This document shows, one piece after another, positions 32,663 to 42,059 of a DNA stretch of 64,000 nucleotides. The notes under the pieces were generated by a model. That model ran no database searches and was not told the origin of the DNA. It saw nothing but the letters and a program-made list of their open reading frames with translations. How positions within the stretch are numbered: the stretch's first letter is position 1; each line of letters begins with the position of its first letter. The DNA comes from Novosphingobium sp. TH158 (GTDB lineage Bacteria; Pseudomonadota; Alphaproteobacteria; Sphingomonadales; Sphingomonadaceae): NCBI RefSeq assembly GCF_002855555.1, contig NZ_PKRT01000001.1:992001-1056000 (forward strand). The letters run 5' to 3'. The translations under genes were made by a program, and so were the position numbers.

Positions 32663-33288
32663 GCAAGGCCTGGCGGCAGCTCTTCCGGTCCCGTCGCGGT
32701 GTCGCCGCCGTGGAATTCGCGGTCGCCATGCCGTTGCTGCTGCTGCTCGGCATGGGGGGGATCGAGCTGGCCAACTATGCCATCGTCAACATGCGGGTGA
32801 ACCAGATCGCCATTACCGTGGCCGATAACGCCAGCCGCGCTAAGATGACCTCGGTTTCAGGGGCCGCACAGTTTCGCGAATACGACGTATCCGAAACTTT
32901 TCGCGCCGCCGACCTTGCCTATCCTGGCATGGACATCTTCGCCAATGGCCGCGTCGTGCTCTCCAGCCTGGAGACCAATGCCAGCGGCGGCCAGTGGATC
33001 CACTGGCAGCGCTGCCGCGGGATCAAGGCCGTCGGCTCGCGCTATGGCGCTGAAGGCACCGGCGCCGCCGGCACCGCCTTCGCCGGCATGGGGCCCGCGG
33101 GCAGCCTCATCACGGCGGAGAACGGATCGGCGATCATGTTTGCCGAGGTCTACTACGATTACGCGCCGCTGCTGCTCCCCGGCGGACGGGTGACGATCTA
33201 TCGCAGCGCCGCGATGTACGTGCGCGATGATCGCGACCTCACCCAGATCTACAACCCTCTGCCCACCGTGGCGGTGCTGTCATGCTGA
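32653..33288 (+). CDS. TadE/TadF-like pseudopilin
   Basis: 211 residues from the ATG at 32653. 'RSRRGVAAVEFAVAMPLLLL' again shows the TadE-type processing and membrane region with the conserved Glu. The periplasmic part includes 'ANYAIVNMRVNQIAITVADN'. It is the third gene of the Tad operon. The tad ATPase, secretin and flp prepilin genes are not in this window, so these minor pilins may work with a locus elsewhere. Confidence 0.87.
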   Translation: MRLSKAWRQLFRSRRGVAAVEFAVAMPLLLLLGMGGIELANYAIVNMRVNQIAITVADNASRAKMTSVSGAAQFREYDVSETFRAADLAYPGMDIFANGRVVLSSLETNASGGQWIHWQRCRGIKAVGSRYGAEGTGAAGTAFAGMGPAGSLITAENGSAIMFAEVYYDYAPLLLPGGRVTIYRSAAMYVRDDRDLTQIYNPLPTVAVLSC

Positions 33289-33345
33289 AAATCGGAACCG
33301 GTGCGGGCTTAAAATCCCGCCCCGCCGACCGTTAACGGACCCAAT

Positions 33346-34485
33346 ATGGAAAACGATCCAATCCTGAACCGGGTTCGCAACTGGTTTGGCCTGGGAGGGC
33401 CGCTCCACGCGGAAGAAACAGCCACGCCGCACGAAGCGGCAGCCTTGCCGGCCGATGGCGCGCACCTGATCGCCAGCCGCGCGCTGCTGGACCAGATCGG
33501 CACGTTCCTGTTGCAGCACCGCGTGCCGATCGATGCGGAATCGCTGGGCTTTGCCCACGATCTGATCACCGGCACAGACCCGCGCCTTGCCGGGCTGGTC
33601 AACCGCCGGCTGCGCGATCGCGAACCCATCGACGCGGAATGGATCGCCGAAGTGCGCGGCATGACGCGTGGTGACGATGCCCGATCGCTGGCGCGGCTGC
33701 GCGAACGGCTGGAGAAATCGGTCGGCGATTTCTCGCGGACCACGAGCGAAGCGCGCAGCGCGACGAGCGATTACCAGAGCGCCCTGCAAAGCCACGTCGA
33801 TGGCCTTCAGGTCTCCACCGGCGCGGGCGAAGTGCTGAACGAGCTCGCCACGGTGGCCAAGGCCATGCTGGAAAGCACCCGCGTGATCGAGGAACGCATG
33901 GCCCGGTCCGAGCGCGAAACGCGGCAATTGCAGCGCCGGCTGGACGAGGCGCGGCGCAACGCCGACCTTGATCACCTGACCGGCCTGCCCAACCGGCGCG
34001 CCTTCGAGGCATTGCTCGAGCGCGAATTTTCCGAGGCCCGCCGCCTGCACGATGCGTTGTGCGTCGCCTTTTGCGACATCGACAAGTTCAAGGCGATCAA
34101 CGACCTGCACGGCCACGACGCGGGGGACCGGGTGCTGAAACTCGTTGCCCGGACGCTGGCGGAAATATCCGACGACCGCTGCCACGTCGCCCGCCATGGC
34201 GGCGAGGAATTCGTCGTGCTGTTCCGTGGAAAGTCTGCCCGCGAAGCCTTTGCAACGCTTGATGAAACCCGCGAAAGCCTTGCCTCGCGTCGGCTGGTCA
34301 ACAGGGCGACCGACACGCCGTTCGGGCAGGTCAGCTTTTCTGCCGGACTGGCCGACGTCTTCGCCTTTCCCGATCCCCGCGCCGCGCTAAAGGGCGCGGA
34401 CGAGGCGCTGTATGCGGCCAAGGAACAGGGGCGCAACCGGATCATCATTGCCGATCCGGCCGGCCTGACGGACCGCGCCGCCTGA
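33346..34485 (+). CDS. Diguanylate cyclase (GGDEF domain, GGEEF active site)
   Basis: 379 residues. The N-terminal ~170 are helical and lack a recognisable sensor; a coiled coil (residues ~165-205, 'ERMARSERETRQLQRRLDEA') leads to the GGDEF domain, starting 'DHLTGLPNRRAFEALLE' and with the active site 'ARHGGEEFVVLF'. The metal/GTP residues (FCDIDKFKAIND) are intact, so it should make c-di-GMP. The inhibitory RxxD site expected five residues before GGEEF is not present, suggesting no product inhibition. The gene is soluble (no TM helix) and is monocistronic. Confidence 0.93.
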   Translation: MENDPILNRVRNWFGLGGPLHAEETATPHEAAALPADGAHLIASRALLDQIGTFLLQHRVPIDAESLGFAHDLITGTDPRLAGLVNRRLRDREPIDAEWIAEVRGMTRGDDARSLARLRERLEKSVGDFSRTTSEARSATSDYQSALQSHVDGLQVSTGAGEVLNELATVAKAMLESTRVIEERMARSERETRQLQRRLDEARRNADLDHLTGLPNRRAFEALLEREFSEARRLHDALCVAFCDIDKFKAINDLHGHDAGDRVLKLVARTLAEISDDRCHVARHGGEEFVVLFRGKSAREAFATLDETRESLASRRLVNRATDTPFGQVSFSAGLADVFAFPDPRAALKGADEALYAAKEQGRNRIIIADPAGLTDRAA

Positions 34486-34489
34486 AAAG

Positions 34490-34518
34490 AAAAGGGGCCG
34501 CCGAAGCAGCCCCTTCCC
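34490..34518. terminator. Convergent terminator with UUCG tetraloop
   Basis: On the minus strand AAGGGGCTGC-TTCG-GCGGCCCCTT (34515 to 34492) forms a 10-bp stem with a UUCG tetraloop (one G-U pair), followed by TTTTCTTTT. This ends pnp transcription; the plus strand copy may also stop the diguanylate cyclase mRNA. Confidence 0.85.
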
Positions 34519-34547
34519 TGTTTGCATTCACGCGGGAGCGTGAAGGA

Positions 34548-36845
34548 TCAATCGTCGTCCTTGAGGAACGCCGGCATGTGATCCGGGTTGCCACCTTCGT
34601 CGCGGTCGCGGCGCGGGCCACGATCGTCACGATCGCGACGCGGACCACGGTCACGGCCACCACGATCACCGCGGGGGCCACGACGATCGCCGCGGTCACC
34701 ACGGTCGCCGCGCGGTTCGCGCGGTTCGCGGGGCGGACGGGTGTCTTCCAGTTCCTCGCCGGTTTCCTGGTCAACCACGCGCATCGACAGGCGGACCTTG
34801 CCGCGGTTGTCGATCTCGAGGACCTTGACCTTCACTTCCTGGCCTTCCGACACGACGTCGGTCGGCTTTTCGACGCGCTCGTTCCGCATTTCGGAAACGT
34901 GGACGAGACCGTCCTTGCCGCCCATGAAGTTCACGAAGGCACCGAAGTCGACGATGTTGACGACCTTGCCGTTGTAGACCTTGCCCACTTCCGGTTCTTC
35001 GACGATGCCGAGGATCCAGTTCTTGGCGGCTTCGATCTGGCTGAGGTCCGACGAGGAGATCTTGATCAGGCCTTCATCGTCGATGTCCACCTTCGCGCCG
35101 GTTTCGGCGACGATCTCGCGGATCACCTTGCCGCCGGTGCCGATGACTTCGCGGATCTTCGACTTGTCGATCTGCAGCGTCTCGATGCGCGGGGCATGGG
35201 CCGAAAGTTCGGTACGGGCCGAACCCAGGGCCTTGGTCATCTCGCCCAGGATGTGCGCACGGCCACCCTTGGCCTGCGCCAGGGCTGCCTCGAAGATCTC
35301 GCGGGTGATGCCGGCAACCTTGATGTCCATCTGCATCGTGGTGATGCCTTCGGAAGTGCCGGCCACCTTGAAGTCCATGTCGCCCAGGTGATCTTCGTCA
35401 CCCAGGATGTCGGACAGCACGGTGAACTCTTCGCCTTCAAGGATCAGGCCCATGGCGATGCCCGAGACCGGACGGGTCAGCGGCACGCCGGCGTCCATCA
35501 TCGAAAGCGCGCCGCCGCAGACGGTGGCCATCGAAGAGGAACCGTTGGACTCGGTGATGTCCGAGACAACGCGGATCGTGTAGGGGAAGTCTTCCTTGCT
35601 CGGCAGAACTGCCTGCAGCGCGCGCCATGCGAGCTTGCCGTGGCCGGTGTCGCGGCGCGAAGGCGCGCCGAAACGGCCAACTTCACCAACCGAATAGGGC
35701 GGGAAGTTATAGTGCAGCATGAAGTTCGAGTAGGAGAGACCCTCCAGCCCGTCGATCATCTGCTCGGCATCCTTGGTGCCCAGCGTGGTGGTGCAGATCG
35801 CCTGCGTTTCACCGCGGGTGAACAGCGCCGAACCGTGCGTGCGCGGCAGGAAGCCGACCATCGCTTCGATCGGGCGGACCTGATCGACCTTGCGGCCATC
35901 GATGCGGGTGCCATCCTTGAGGATGGCGCCACGAACGACATCGGCCTCGACCTTCTTGAGGGTCTTGATCGCGACCATCTGGGTCTGCGCGTCCTGATCG
36001 GCGAAGGCAGCCTTGGCCTTGTCGCGGGCGGCGTTGAGCGCGTCCGAGCGGGCCGACTTGCTGGTCAGCTTGTAGGCAGCGGCGATATCGGCACCGACAA
36101 GGTCCTTGAGCTGCTTCTTGATCGCCGAGTTATCGCTGATCGCGATATCCCAGGGTTCCTTCGCAGCCTTCTCGGCCAGGTCGATGATCAGGTCGCAGAC
36201 CTTCTTGCATTCGTCATGCGCGAAGATCACGGCGCCGAGCATGACTTCTTCCGAAAGCTCCTTGGCTTCGGATTCAACCATCATCACGGCATTGCCGGTA
36301 GCGGCGACGACGAGATCGAGCTCGCCTTCCTTGATCGCCACGTCCTGCTTCGGGTTCAGCGTGTATTCGCCATCCTTGTAACCGACGCGGCAGGCGCCGA
36401 TCGGACCCATGAAGGGCACGCCCGAGATCGTCAGCGCGGCCGAGGCGGCGATCATGGCGAGAATGTCGGGCTCGCACTCGCCGTCGAACGACAGCACCTG
36501 CGCGATCACGTTGATCTCGTTGTAGAAGCCTTCGGGGAACAGCGGGCGGACCGGACGGTCGATCAGGCGGGAAACCAGCGTTTCCTTTTCCGTCGCGCCG
36601 CGTTCACGCTTGAAGAAGCCACCGGGGATACGGCCGGCAGCGAAGAACTTTTCCTGATAGTGGACGGTCAGCGGGAAGAAGTCCTGACCTTCCTTGACGC
36701 TCTTGGCGGCAGTGACCGCGCAAAGCACAACAGTTTCGCCATAGGTGGCGAGGACCGCGCCGTCAGCCTGACGGGCAATGCGGCCGGTTTCCAGGGTGAG
36801 GGTCTTTCCGCCCCACTCCATTGATACGGTTTTGACGTCGAACAT
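34548..36845 (-). CDS. pnp: Polynucleotide phosphorylase
   Basis: 765 residues, AGGA before the ATG at 36845. Two RNase PH domains (first: '[20 protein letters not shown]'; second with '[19 protein letters not shown]' and '[19 protein letters not shown]') flank an alpha-helical domain. A KH domain ([19 protein letters not shown]) and an S1 domain ([19 protein letters not shown]) follow. The tail is an unusual Arg/Gly/Asp-rich stretch (~700-755) ending MPAFLKDDD. It degrades RNA 3'-5' with phosphate and joins the degradosome. Third gene of truB-rpsO-pnp. Confidence 0.97.
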   Translation of the reverse strand: MFDVKTVSMEWGGKTLTLETGRIARQADGAVLATYGETVVLCAVTAAKSVKEGQDFFPLTVHYQEKFFAAGRIPGGFFKRERGATEKETLVSRLIDRPVRPLFPEGFYNEINVIAQVLSFDGECEPDILAMIAASAALTISGVPFMGPIGACRVGYKDGEYTLNPKQDVAIKEGELDLVVAATGNAVMMVESEAKELSEEVMLGAVIFAHDECKKVCDLIIDLAEKAAKEPWDIAISDNSAIKKQLKDLVGADIAAAYKLTSKSARSDALNAARDKAKAAFADQDAQTQMVAIKTLKKVEADVVRGAILKDGTRIDGRKVDQVRPIEAMVGFLPRTHGSALFTRGETQAICTTTLGTKDAEQMIDGLEGLSYSNFMLHYNFPPYSVGEVGRFGAPSRRDTGHGKLAWRALQAVLPSKEDFPYTIRVVSDITESNGSSSMATVCGGALSMMDAGVPLTRPVSGIAMGLILEGEEFTVLSDILGDEDHLGDMDFKVAGTSEGITTMQMDIKVAGITREIFEAALAQAKGGRAHILGEMTKALGSARTELSAHAPRIETLQIDKSKIREVIGTGGKVIREIVAETGAKVDIDDEGLIKISSSDLSQIEAAKNWILGIVEEPEVGKVYNGKVVNIVDFGAFVNFMGGKDGLVHVSEMRNERVEKPTDVVSEGQEVKVKVLEIDNRGKVRLSMRVVDQETGEELEDTRPPREPREPRGDRGDRGDRRGPRGDRGGRDRGPRRDRDDRGPRRDRDEGGNPDHMPAFLKDDD

Positions 36846-37000
36846 GTGTTTTCCTTGTGAACCCGCGCGGCCCTATTGCGGCGCGGGGCCTCTTGCCGGG
36901 GATGCCGTCCCGGTCCGGTGTGGAGCGCTCATGGCCCCTTGGGAGAGGCTTTCGCACCGGATTGTGCGAGAGCCACCTTTTTCTGATCGTATCGCGGAAA

Positions 37001-37025
37001 GCGAAAACCGGTTCCCACTTTTCGC
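37001..37025. repeat. Short extragenic palindrome resembling an alphaproteobacterial dispersed motif
   Basis: GCGAAAA (37001-37007) and TTTTCGC (37019-37025) enclose CCGGTTCCCAC. I recall similar CCGGTTCCCACTTTTCG-type strings recurring between genes in alphaproteobacteria, but only one copy was noticed here. Confidence 0.35.
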
Positions 37026-37041
37026 GCGGTACGCAGAAAGC

Positions 37042-37065
37042 AAAAGCGGCCCGCTAGGGGCCGCT
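37042..37065 (-). terminator. Terminator after rpsO
   Basis: On the minus strand AGCGGCCC / GGGCCGCT (37065-37058 with 37052-37045) form an 8-bp stem with a 5-nt loop, followed by TTTG and more T residues. It may partly end truB-rpsO transcripts ahead of pnp. Confidence 0.75.
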
Positions 37066-37073
37066 CCGCTTGA

Positions 37074-37343
37074 TTACTTGCGAAGACCAAGCTTCTGGAT
37101 CAGCGCGTTGTACCGATCCACGTCCTTCTTCTTCAGGTAGGCCAGCAGGGTGCGGCGCTTGTTGACCATGGTCAGCAGGCCACGACGCGAGTGGTTGTCC
37201 TTGTGGTGGTCCTTGAAGTGACCCTGCAGCGTGTTGATGCGGCTGGTCAGGATCGCGACCTGGACTTCCGGCGAGCCGGTGTCATTGGCGGCGCGCGCGT
37301 TGTCCTTGATGATTTCCTGCTTCTTTTCGGCGGTAACCGACAT
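37074..37343 (-). CDS. rpsO: 30S ribosomal protein S15
   Basis: 89 residues from [16 protein letters not shown], the canonical length; a GTG 9 bases upstream is ignored. The S15 signature '[20 protein letters not shown]' and '[16 protein letters not shown]' and '[20 protein letters not shown]' is complete. It binds 16S rRNA in the platform of the small subunit. It lies 5 bp after truB and before pnp, the conserved order. Confidence 0.98.
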   Translation of the reverse strand: MSVTAEKKQEIIKDNARAANDTGSPEVQVAILTSRINTLQGHFKDHHKDNHSRRGLLTMVNKRRTLLAYLKKKDVDRYNALIQKLGLRK

Positions 37344-37348
37344 GTCAT

Positions 37349-38248
37349 TCACTCCGCGACATCGGGAAGGTTGAAACCCCGGACCACCGTGGCGGATCCA
37401 CCGGCAAGTTCCACCAGCGCCACGGGAACAGTCCCGCTTCGCGCCCAGTGCAGCCCGTCGGTTTGGGGCAGTCCGGTCAGAACCCGGCCCTGGCGGACCA
37501 TGCTTGCCTGTTCCGGACCGAGGTCAAGAGCCGGGATGTCGACCAGCCCTGCCTCCAGCGGCAAGAGTACGTTCTCAAGAGGCGCGCCCTTACCGACTTC
37601 GTTCAATTTGTCCAGCGAAATCGCCTGTTCACCGGTGAACGGCCCCGCCCGCAGGCGGCGCAGCATGGTGACATGGCCTACCGTGCCGAGCGCCCGGGCA
37701 ATGTCGCGGGCAAGGCTGCGCATGTAGGTGCCCTTGGAAACGTGAGCGACAAGGGTGATCCCTGCATCCTCCGCGCCTTCGATTTCCAGCGAGTGGATCG
37801 TCACCCTGCGGCACTTCAGCTCGAATTGCTCGCCCTTGCGGGCAAGGTCATAGGCGCGCTCGCCATCGACCATCAGCGCCGAATAGGCCGGCGGCATCTG
37901 GTCGACCGGCCCGGTGAAGCGCGGCAGCACCGCCGCCACTTGCGCCGGCGTGGGCCGCACATCGCTGGTGGCGATCACCTTGCCTTCAAGGTCGAGCGTG
38001 TCGGTCTCCGCGCCGAAAGCGATGGTGAAGGCATAGGTCTTGCTGGCATCGAGCATTCGCCCGCACAGCTTGGTTGCCTCGCCCAGCGCGATCGGCAGGA
38101 CGCCCGTTGCCAGCGGATCGAGCGTGCCGCCGTGCCCCACCTTCACCTTGCCGAAGCCGGCCTCGCGCAGGTTGCGCTTCACCGCGCCCACGGCCTGCGT
38201 CGAGCCGAGTTCGAGCGGCTTGTCGAGAATGATCCAGCCGTGGGGCAT
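37349..38248 (-). CDS. truB: tRNA pseudouridine-55 synthase TruB
   Basis: 299 residues from [17 protein letters not shown] (ATG 38248), GGAG 7 nt upstream and one base after the protease stop. Catalytic Asp is in '[16 protein letters not shown]'; '[20 protein letters not shown]' and '[20 protein letters not shown]' are typical. It makes psi55 in the T-loop of tRNAs. It is cotranscribed with rpsO, 5 bp downstream. Confidence 0.97.
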   Translation of the reverse strand: MPHGWIILDKPLELGSTQAVGAVKRNLREAGFGKVKVGHGGTLDPLATGVLPIALGEATKLCGRMLDASKTYAFTIAFGAETDTLDLEGKVIATSDVRPTPAQVAAVLPRFTGPVDQMPPAYSALMVDGERAYDLARKGEQFELKCRRVTIHSLEIEGAEDAGITLVAHVSKGTYMRSLARDIARALGTVGHVTMLRRLRAGPFTGEQAISLDKLNEVGKGAPLENVLLPLEAGLVDIPALDLGPEQASMVRQGRVLTGLPQTDGLHWARSGTVPVALVELAGGSATVVRGFNLPDVAE

Positions 38249-38249
38249 G

Positions 38250-38942
38250 TCAGGCTCCGGCAATGCCCTTCACGACTGCACCGTAAAGGTCCATCATCGC
38301 CTTGAAGGGCTTGTCGATGATCGCCCCGACCGGATCGAAGCCGGGAATAAGGTAAGGCAGCACCACGATCACCAGAAGCACCAGCAGCAGGCCATAGCCG
38401 CGGATGCTGCCATAGGCCTGCGCCAGCGGACGCGGCAGCAGGCCCTCGACGATATGTGAACCGTCGAAAGGCGGCACCGGGATCAGGTTGAACAGCCCGA
38501 TGAAGACGTTGATCATCAGCACGTAGCTGAGCATCGTTACCAGGAAGCGCACTCCCTCGCCCGGTTCCTCCACCGAGCCATAGGCCGCGACCAGCAGGCC
38601 CAGCAGAACGGCGCCGACCAGCGCCTGGATGAAATTGGACGCCGGCCCCGCCGCTGCCGAAAGCATCATGCCAAGGCGCGGGTTGCGCATCCGCTGCGGC
38701 ACCACGGGCACCGGCTTTGCCCAGCCGAACACCGGCAGCCCCATCAGCGCCAGCGCGCCCGGCAGCACCACTGTGCCGACCGGATCGACATGGCGGATGG
38801 GGTTAAGGCTCAGCCGCCCGCGCTCCTGCGCTGTCGGATCGCCCAGCCACTTGGCGGCAAGGCCGTGGGCGACCTCGTGGAACACGATGGCGAAAACCAT
38901 CGGCACGATCAGCGCCGCAGCCTTGAGCAGGGTATCGTTCAT
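38250..38942 (-). CDS. Site-2 protease family (M50) membrane metallopeptidase
   Basis: 230 residues from MNDTLLKAAALIVPMV. Zinc-binding 'FHEVAHGLAA' (HExxH) lies in the first helix and the second motif 'LFNLIPVPPFDGSHI' (NPxPxxDG) supplies the Asp ligand. There are six membrane segments. It belongs to the compact M50 group (YwhC-like) without PDZ domains, whose substrates are mostly unknown. The start overlaps the thymidine kinase stop (ATGA). Confidence 0.92.
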   Translation of the reverse strand: MNDTLLKAAALIVPMVFAIVFHEVAHGLAAKWLGDPTAQERGRLSLNPIRHVDPVGTVVLPGALALMGLPVFGWAKPVPVVPQRMRNPRLGMMLSAAAGPASNFIQALVGAVLLGLLVAAYGSVEEPGEGVRFLVTMLSYVLMINVFIGLFNLIPVPPFDGSHIVEGLLPRPLAQAYGSIRGYGLLLVLLVIVVLPYLIPGFDPVGAIIDKPFKAMMDLYGAVVKGIAGA

Positions 38943-39517
38943 CGGCCAAGCGCCTCGCTGAAATGCTTGCGGCACAGCGCCACATAGCGATCGTTCCCGC
39001 CGATCTCGGTCTGCGCCCCGGCCTTCACCGCCGCGCCGCTTTCATCGACGCGCAGGTTCATCGTCGATTTGCGGCCGCAGTGGCACACCGCCTTCAGTTC
39101 GATAAGGGCATCGGCAATGCCCAGCAGGGCGGCGGAACCGGGGAACAACTCGCCCTGGAAATCGGTGCGCAGGCCATAGCAGAGCACGGGCACCCCGCCC
39201 TCATCGGCGATGCGCGCCAGTTGCCAGACCTGTTCCCCGGAAAGGAACTGCGCCTCGTCCACCAGCACGCAGGCCAGCGGCTCTACCCGGTGCGCGGCCA
39301 TGATCCGGTCCCACAGGTCCGTTTCGGCATGGAAGCGATGGGCATCGGCATGCAGGCCGATGCGGCTTTCGATTGCCTTCTCGCCCCCGCGATTGTCCAG
39401 CGCGGCGGTCCACAGCATGGTCTGCATGCCGCGTTCGTTATAGTTGAAGTTCGCCTGCAGCAGGTTGGTGCTCTTCCCCGCATTCATGCTGGCATAGTAG
39501 AAATACAGCTTGGCCAT
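38939..39517 (-). CDS. tdk: Thymidine kinase
   Basis: 192 residues from MAKLYFYYASMNAGKST; an ATG 9 bases upstream is also possible. Type II (TK1-like) features: P-loop 'YASMNAGKST', 'VLVDEAQFLSGEQV' (Walker B/catalytic Glu), the lasso 'VCHCGRKSTMNLRVDE' and a C-terminal 'VALCRKHF' that completes the zinc-binding cysteines and His. It phosphorylates deoxythymidine in the salvage pathway. It heads the run tdk-M50-truB-rpsO-pnp. Confidence 0.94.
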   Translation of the reverse strand: MAKLYFYYASMNAGKSTNLLQANFNYNERGMQTMLWTAALDNRGGEKAIESRIGLHADAHRFHAETDLWDRIMAAHRVEPLACVLVDEAQFLSGEQVWQLARIADEGGVPVLCYGLRTDFQGELFPGSAALLGIADALIELKAVCHCGRKSTMNLRVDESGAAVKAGAQTEIGGNDRYVALCRKHFSEALGR

Positions 39518-39703
39518 GCGCGGCATAGATAGGTTGTCCCGCGGCAAAGGCGAGTCCGTTCCTTGGCGCGCCTGTGGACGCACACGCTTTACAATGGTTT
39601 GCAGGCTATCAGGGCTGCCCCTTAACCTTATCGAAAGGATGTCTGGTCAACCTGTGGTAACGAAATGCTCCCCCGTCCGGGGATGCCTTGCCGGGTTTTG
39701 ATC

Positions 39704-40273
39704 ATGCGCCTCCTGCTTGCCCTCGTTCCGCTTCTCGCCACGGCGGCGACCGCCGCTTCGACACCGGCCTATCGCTACCAGATCGACAGCCGCAGCAGCC
39801 TGATCGACGCGAAGGTGACCGTGCTGGGCATTGCCAGGAAATCGGCGCAGTTCCCGAAGATGAGCGGCGGTATCGTGCTCTCTCCCGGCCAGCTTGGCGC
39901 AATCCGCATGGACGTGGCAGTGGATGCACGCGCCATGGCAACGCGCGACCCCAAGGTGGGCGATCAGCTGAAGGGCCCGGATTTCCTCGATGTTGCCCGC
40001 CATCCGATGGTCAGCTTTTCCGGCCAGCGGATGACCATGACCGGCCCGCAGACCGCCCAGATCGCCGGCCAGCTCACTGCGCGTGGCACCAGCCGGCCGA
40101 CGGTGATGAAGGTTACCTTCGCCACGCCGCCGGCACAGATCACCGGACGCGAGCCGGTGCAGATCACGGCGCAGACGACGATCGACCGCCGCCAGTTCGG
40201 CATGAACGGTTATGGCGGGCTGGTGGGCAAGGACGTGACGATCACGATCAAGGCCCGGATGGTGCCGAACTAG
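39704..40273 (+). CDS. YceI-family periplasmic protein
   Basis: 189 residues from MRLLLALVPLLATAATA, a Sec signal peptide cleaved near AAS; earlier starts add no signal feature. The lipocalin-like YceI barrel is seen in 'YQIDSRSSLIDAKVTVLGI', 'PGQLGAIRMDVAVDARAMAT', 'LKGPDFLDVARHPMVSFSG' and 'TIDRRQFGMNGYGGLVGKDV'. YceI proteins bind polyisoprenoids. It lies alone on the plus strand between the two halves of the translation cluster, and its TAG stop shares a CTAG with the convergent hydrolase. Confidence 0.92.
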   Translation: MRLLLALVPLLATAATAASTPAYRYQIDSRSSLIDAKVTVLGIARKSAQFPKMSGGIVLSPGQLGAIRMDVAVDARAMATRDPKVGDQLKGPDFLDVARHPMVSFSGQRMTMTGPQTAQIAGQLTARGTSRPTVMKVTFATPPAQITGREPVQITAQTTIDRRQFGMNGYGGLVGKDVTITIKARMVPN

Positions 40274-41004
40274 GCCGCCTCGCCCAGCGCCTCGCACAGC
40301 AGCACCTCCGCCAGGGCATGGGGCCGGGTGTTCATCACCTGATGGCCGGCATCGATCCGCGGGGTGGACCGCGCATGGACCGCACGGGCAAAATATTCCT
40401 GCCAGGCCAGCGGCAGGATGGCATCCTCTAGACACAGCACATAGCTGACCGGCAGCTCGGCCAGATGATCGTAGCGCCAGTCCGAATGCGAATAGCAGAC
40501 CGGCGGCCACTGATCCTCGCCCAGCCTGTCGAGAAAGGCATCGGCTTCGAGCGGGGCCATGTCGTTGCAGAACATCGCGCGGTAACGCTCGCGCACCGGC
40601 AGGGTGGAATCGTGGAACGGGTGCCGCTCCTTGTGCACGCGCTCGCCCGTCATCTGCACCACGGTGAGCCCCGGATCGGGGGCGGTGCAGGTAACGAAGA
40701 TCAGCTGGCGGAAAAGCGCGAGCCGCAGTTCCGCCATGGCGGGCATATGCGCCCCGGCCTGCGAATGGCCAACCAGCACCACGTCGCCAAGGCCGGCGGC
40801 CTCGATATCTCCGACGAGTTCGGCGGTTATCTCCTCGAAGGTGATGGCAGAGGTATCACGGCCGCGCTTTGCCCCGCAGCCCGGGGCATCGAGCGCCAGC
40901 AGGCGGTGCGTGCCCTCGCCCGCCTGTGCCTGCAGCGCGGCAATCGTTTCGTCCCAGACCCAGCCGCCCTGCCCGCCGCCGTGCAGGAAGACGAAGTCAG
41001 TCAT
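40270..41004 (-). CDS. Alpha/beta hydrolase (hydroxynitrile lyase/esterase-like)
   Basis: 244 residues. Oxyanion '[13 protein letters not shown]', nucleophile elbow '[14 protein letters not shown]', acid near '[10 protein letters not shown]' and the C-terminal His in '[13 protein letters not shown]' form the catalytic set of a small single-domain alpha/beta hydrolase. It overlaps the rbfA stop by 8 bp on the same strand and may ride on the rbfA operon. Substrate unknown. Confidence 0.88.
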   Translation of the reverse strand: MTDFVFLHGGGQGGWVWDETIAALQAQAGEGTHRLLALDAPGCGAKRGRDTSAITFEEITAELVGDIEAAGLGDVVLVGHSQAGAHMPAMAELRLALFRQLIFVTCTAPDPGLTVVQMTGERVHKERHPFHDSTLPVRERYRAMFCNDMAPLEADAFLDRLGEDQWPPVCYSHSDWRYDHLAELPVSYVLCLEDAILPLAWQEYFARAVHARSTPRIDAGHQVMNTRPHALAEVLLCEALGEAA

Positions 41005-41392
41005 GATCCAGATCGCGCAGCACCTTGGGGTCGTTCAGCAGCGCGTCGATGCGGCTTGCCTCGTCAAAGGTCTCGTCCGCCAGGAACTTGATCTTGGCCG
41101 CGTATTTCAGCTTGAGCTTGCCGGCCACCGCCTTCTGGAAGAACGCGGTGTTGGTGCGCAGCGCCTTGAGCACCACCTCCTCGTCCGAGCCGAGCAGGGG
41201 CTTCACATAGACGTGGGCATGGCGCAGGTCCGGCGACATGCGCACTTCGGTGACCGAGATCGAATGGGCCGAGATCACATCGTCGTGCACTTCCTGCCGC
41301 ATCAGCAGCTCGGAAATGACGTGGCGCACCTGTTCGCCCACCTTGAGCAGGCGGACGGAGCGCGTTTCGGGGGTGCTTTGCTGGCGGGCCAT
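40997..41392 (-). CDS. rbfA: Ribosome-binding factor A
   Basis: 131 residues from [20 protein letters not shown]; the longer frame upstream is a shadow. RbfA signature: '[19 protein letters not shown]', '[20 protein letters not shown]' and '[20 protein letters not shown]', with the C-terminal 'DDPKVLRD'-like end ([14 protein letters not shown]). It assists late 30S maturation. Adjacent to DUF1697 (one-base TGATG overlap) and part of the infB-rbfA block. Confidence 0.95.
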   Translation of the reverse strand: MARQQSTPETRSVRLLKVGEQVRHVISELLMRQEVHDDVISAHSISVTEVRMSPDLRHAHVYVKPLLGSDEEVVLKALRTNTAFFQKAVAGKLKLKYAAKIKFLADETFDEASRIDALLNDPKVLRDLDHD

Positions 41393-41931
41393 CAGCTGTC
41401 CATCTTCTCGAGTATGCGGCGCAGCGAGCGCAGGTTGCGCGCCGTGCCGGGGCATCCCAGGCGTCGGGCGATGAAATCGCCGGTCAGCCGGGAATTGCCC
41501 GCGCCTTCGACGTAGTCAATGTAGAGCGCCCGGTGGCCCAAGGCCATCCTTTCCGGCCCGCGCCCGTTGTATTCGGCAACCAGCAGGTCGAACGCGCTCT
41601 CCTTCGGCTGACAGGCAAGGAACTGGGTGTGAACCAGTTTTTCCTCGCCATCGGCGGCAAAGGGGTTGTCCGCAATAGCCGCCGCCAGTTCATCCCGGCT
41701 GCGCACGGCGACAAAGCTCTCGATATCGAAGCGGTCCTTCATGATGAAGGCGAACATGTCCTCCAGCCCCTCGGTCGGCCGCTCATCGAAATCGAACAGC
41801 ACGTTGCCGCTGGCCACCACGGTCTCGACGTTCTCGATATCCTCGCGCTCCAGCGCATGGCGCAGGTCCGCCATTTTCAGGCGGTTGCCGCCGACGTTGA
41901 TCGAACCGAAAAGGGCGACGAAGCGGGTCAT
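41392..41931 (-). CDS. DUF1697 family protein
   Basis: 179 residues with the DUF1697 pattern '[20 protein letters not shown]', '[18 protein letters not shown]' and '[20 protein letters not shown]'. Function unknown; the family is widespread and solitary. Its start overlaps a tiny upstream ORF (ATGA), which suggests cotranscription with infB. Confidence 0.88.
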   Translation of the reverse strand: MTRFVALFGSINVGGNRLKMADLRHALEREDIENVETVVASGNVLFDFDERPTEGLEDMFAFIMKDRFDIESFVAVRSRDELAAAIADNPFAADGEEKLVHTQFLACQPKESAFDLLVAEYNGRGPERMALGHRALYIDYVEGAGNSRLTGDFIARRLGCPGTARNLRSLRRILEKMDS

Positions 41932-42044
41932 CAGTTACGCGCCAGCAGCAAGAGGAACAGCGGGACCATCATCAGGAAGCCGAACAGGCCAGCCAGCAAG
42001 CACCCGGCAAAGATCCTTGGACCTCTGCCGGGTTCATAAGCCAT
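41931..42044 (-). CDS. Short membrane ORF between infB and DUF1697
   Basis: 37 residues (MAYEPGRGPRIFAGCLLAGL...), with one or two hydrophobic stretches (AGCLLAGLFGFLMMVPLFLL). The stop overlaps the DUF1697 ATG by 4 bp, a common sign of translated, coupled genes. The ribosome site is weak. Likely a small single-pass membrane protein of unknown role. Confidence 0.5.
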   Translation of the reverse strand: MAYEPGRGPRIFAGCLLAGLFGFLMMVPLFLLLLARN

Positions 42045-42059
42045 GCTAAGGCGGCCCTA

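Noticed and set aside
34578..36824. 748-aa open frame antisense to pnp, and similar long antisense frames over infB and nusA
   Set aside because: High GC gives long open frames opposite real genes; the composition is skewed, no ribosome sites or motifs are visible and the opposite strand has unambiguous families.
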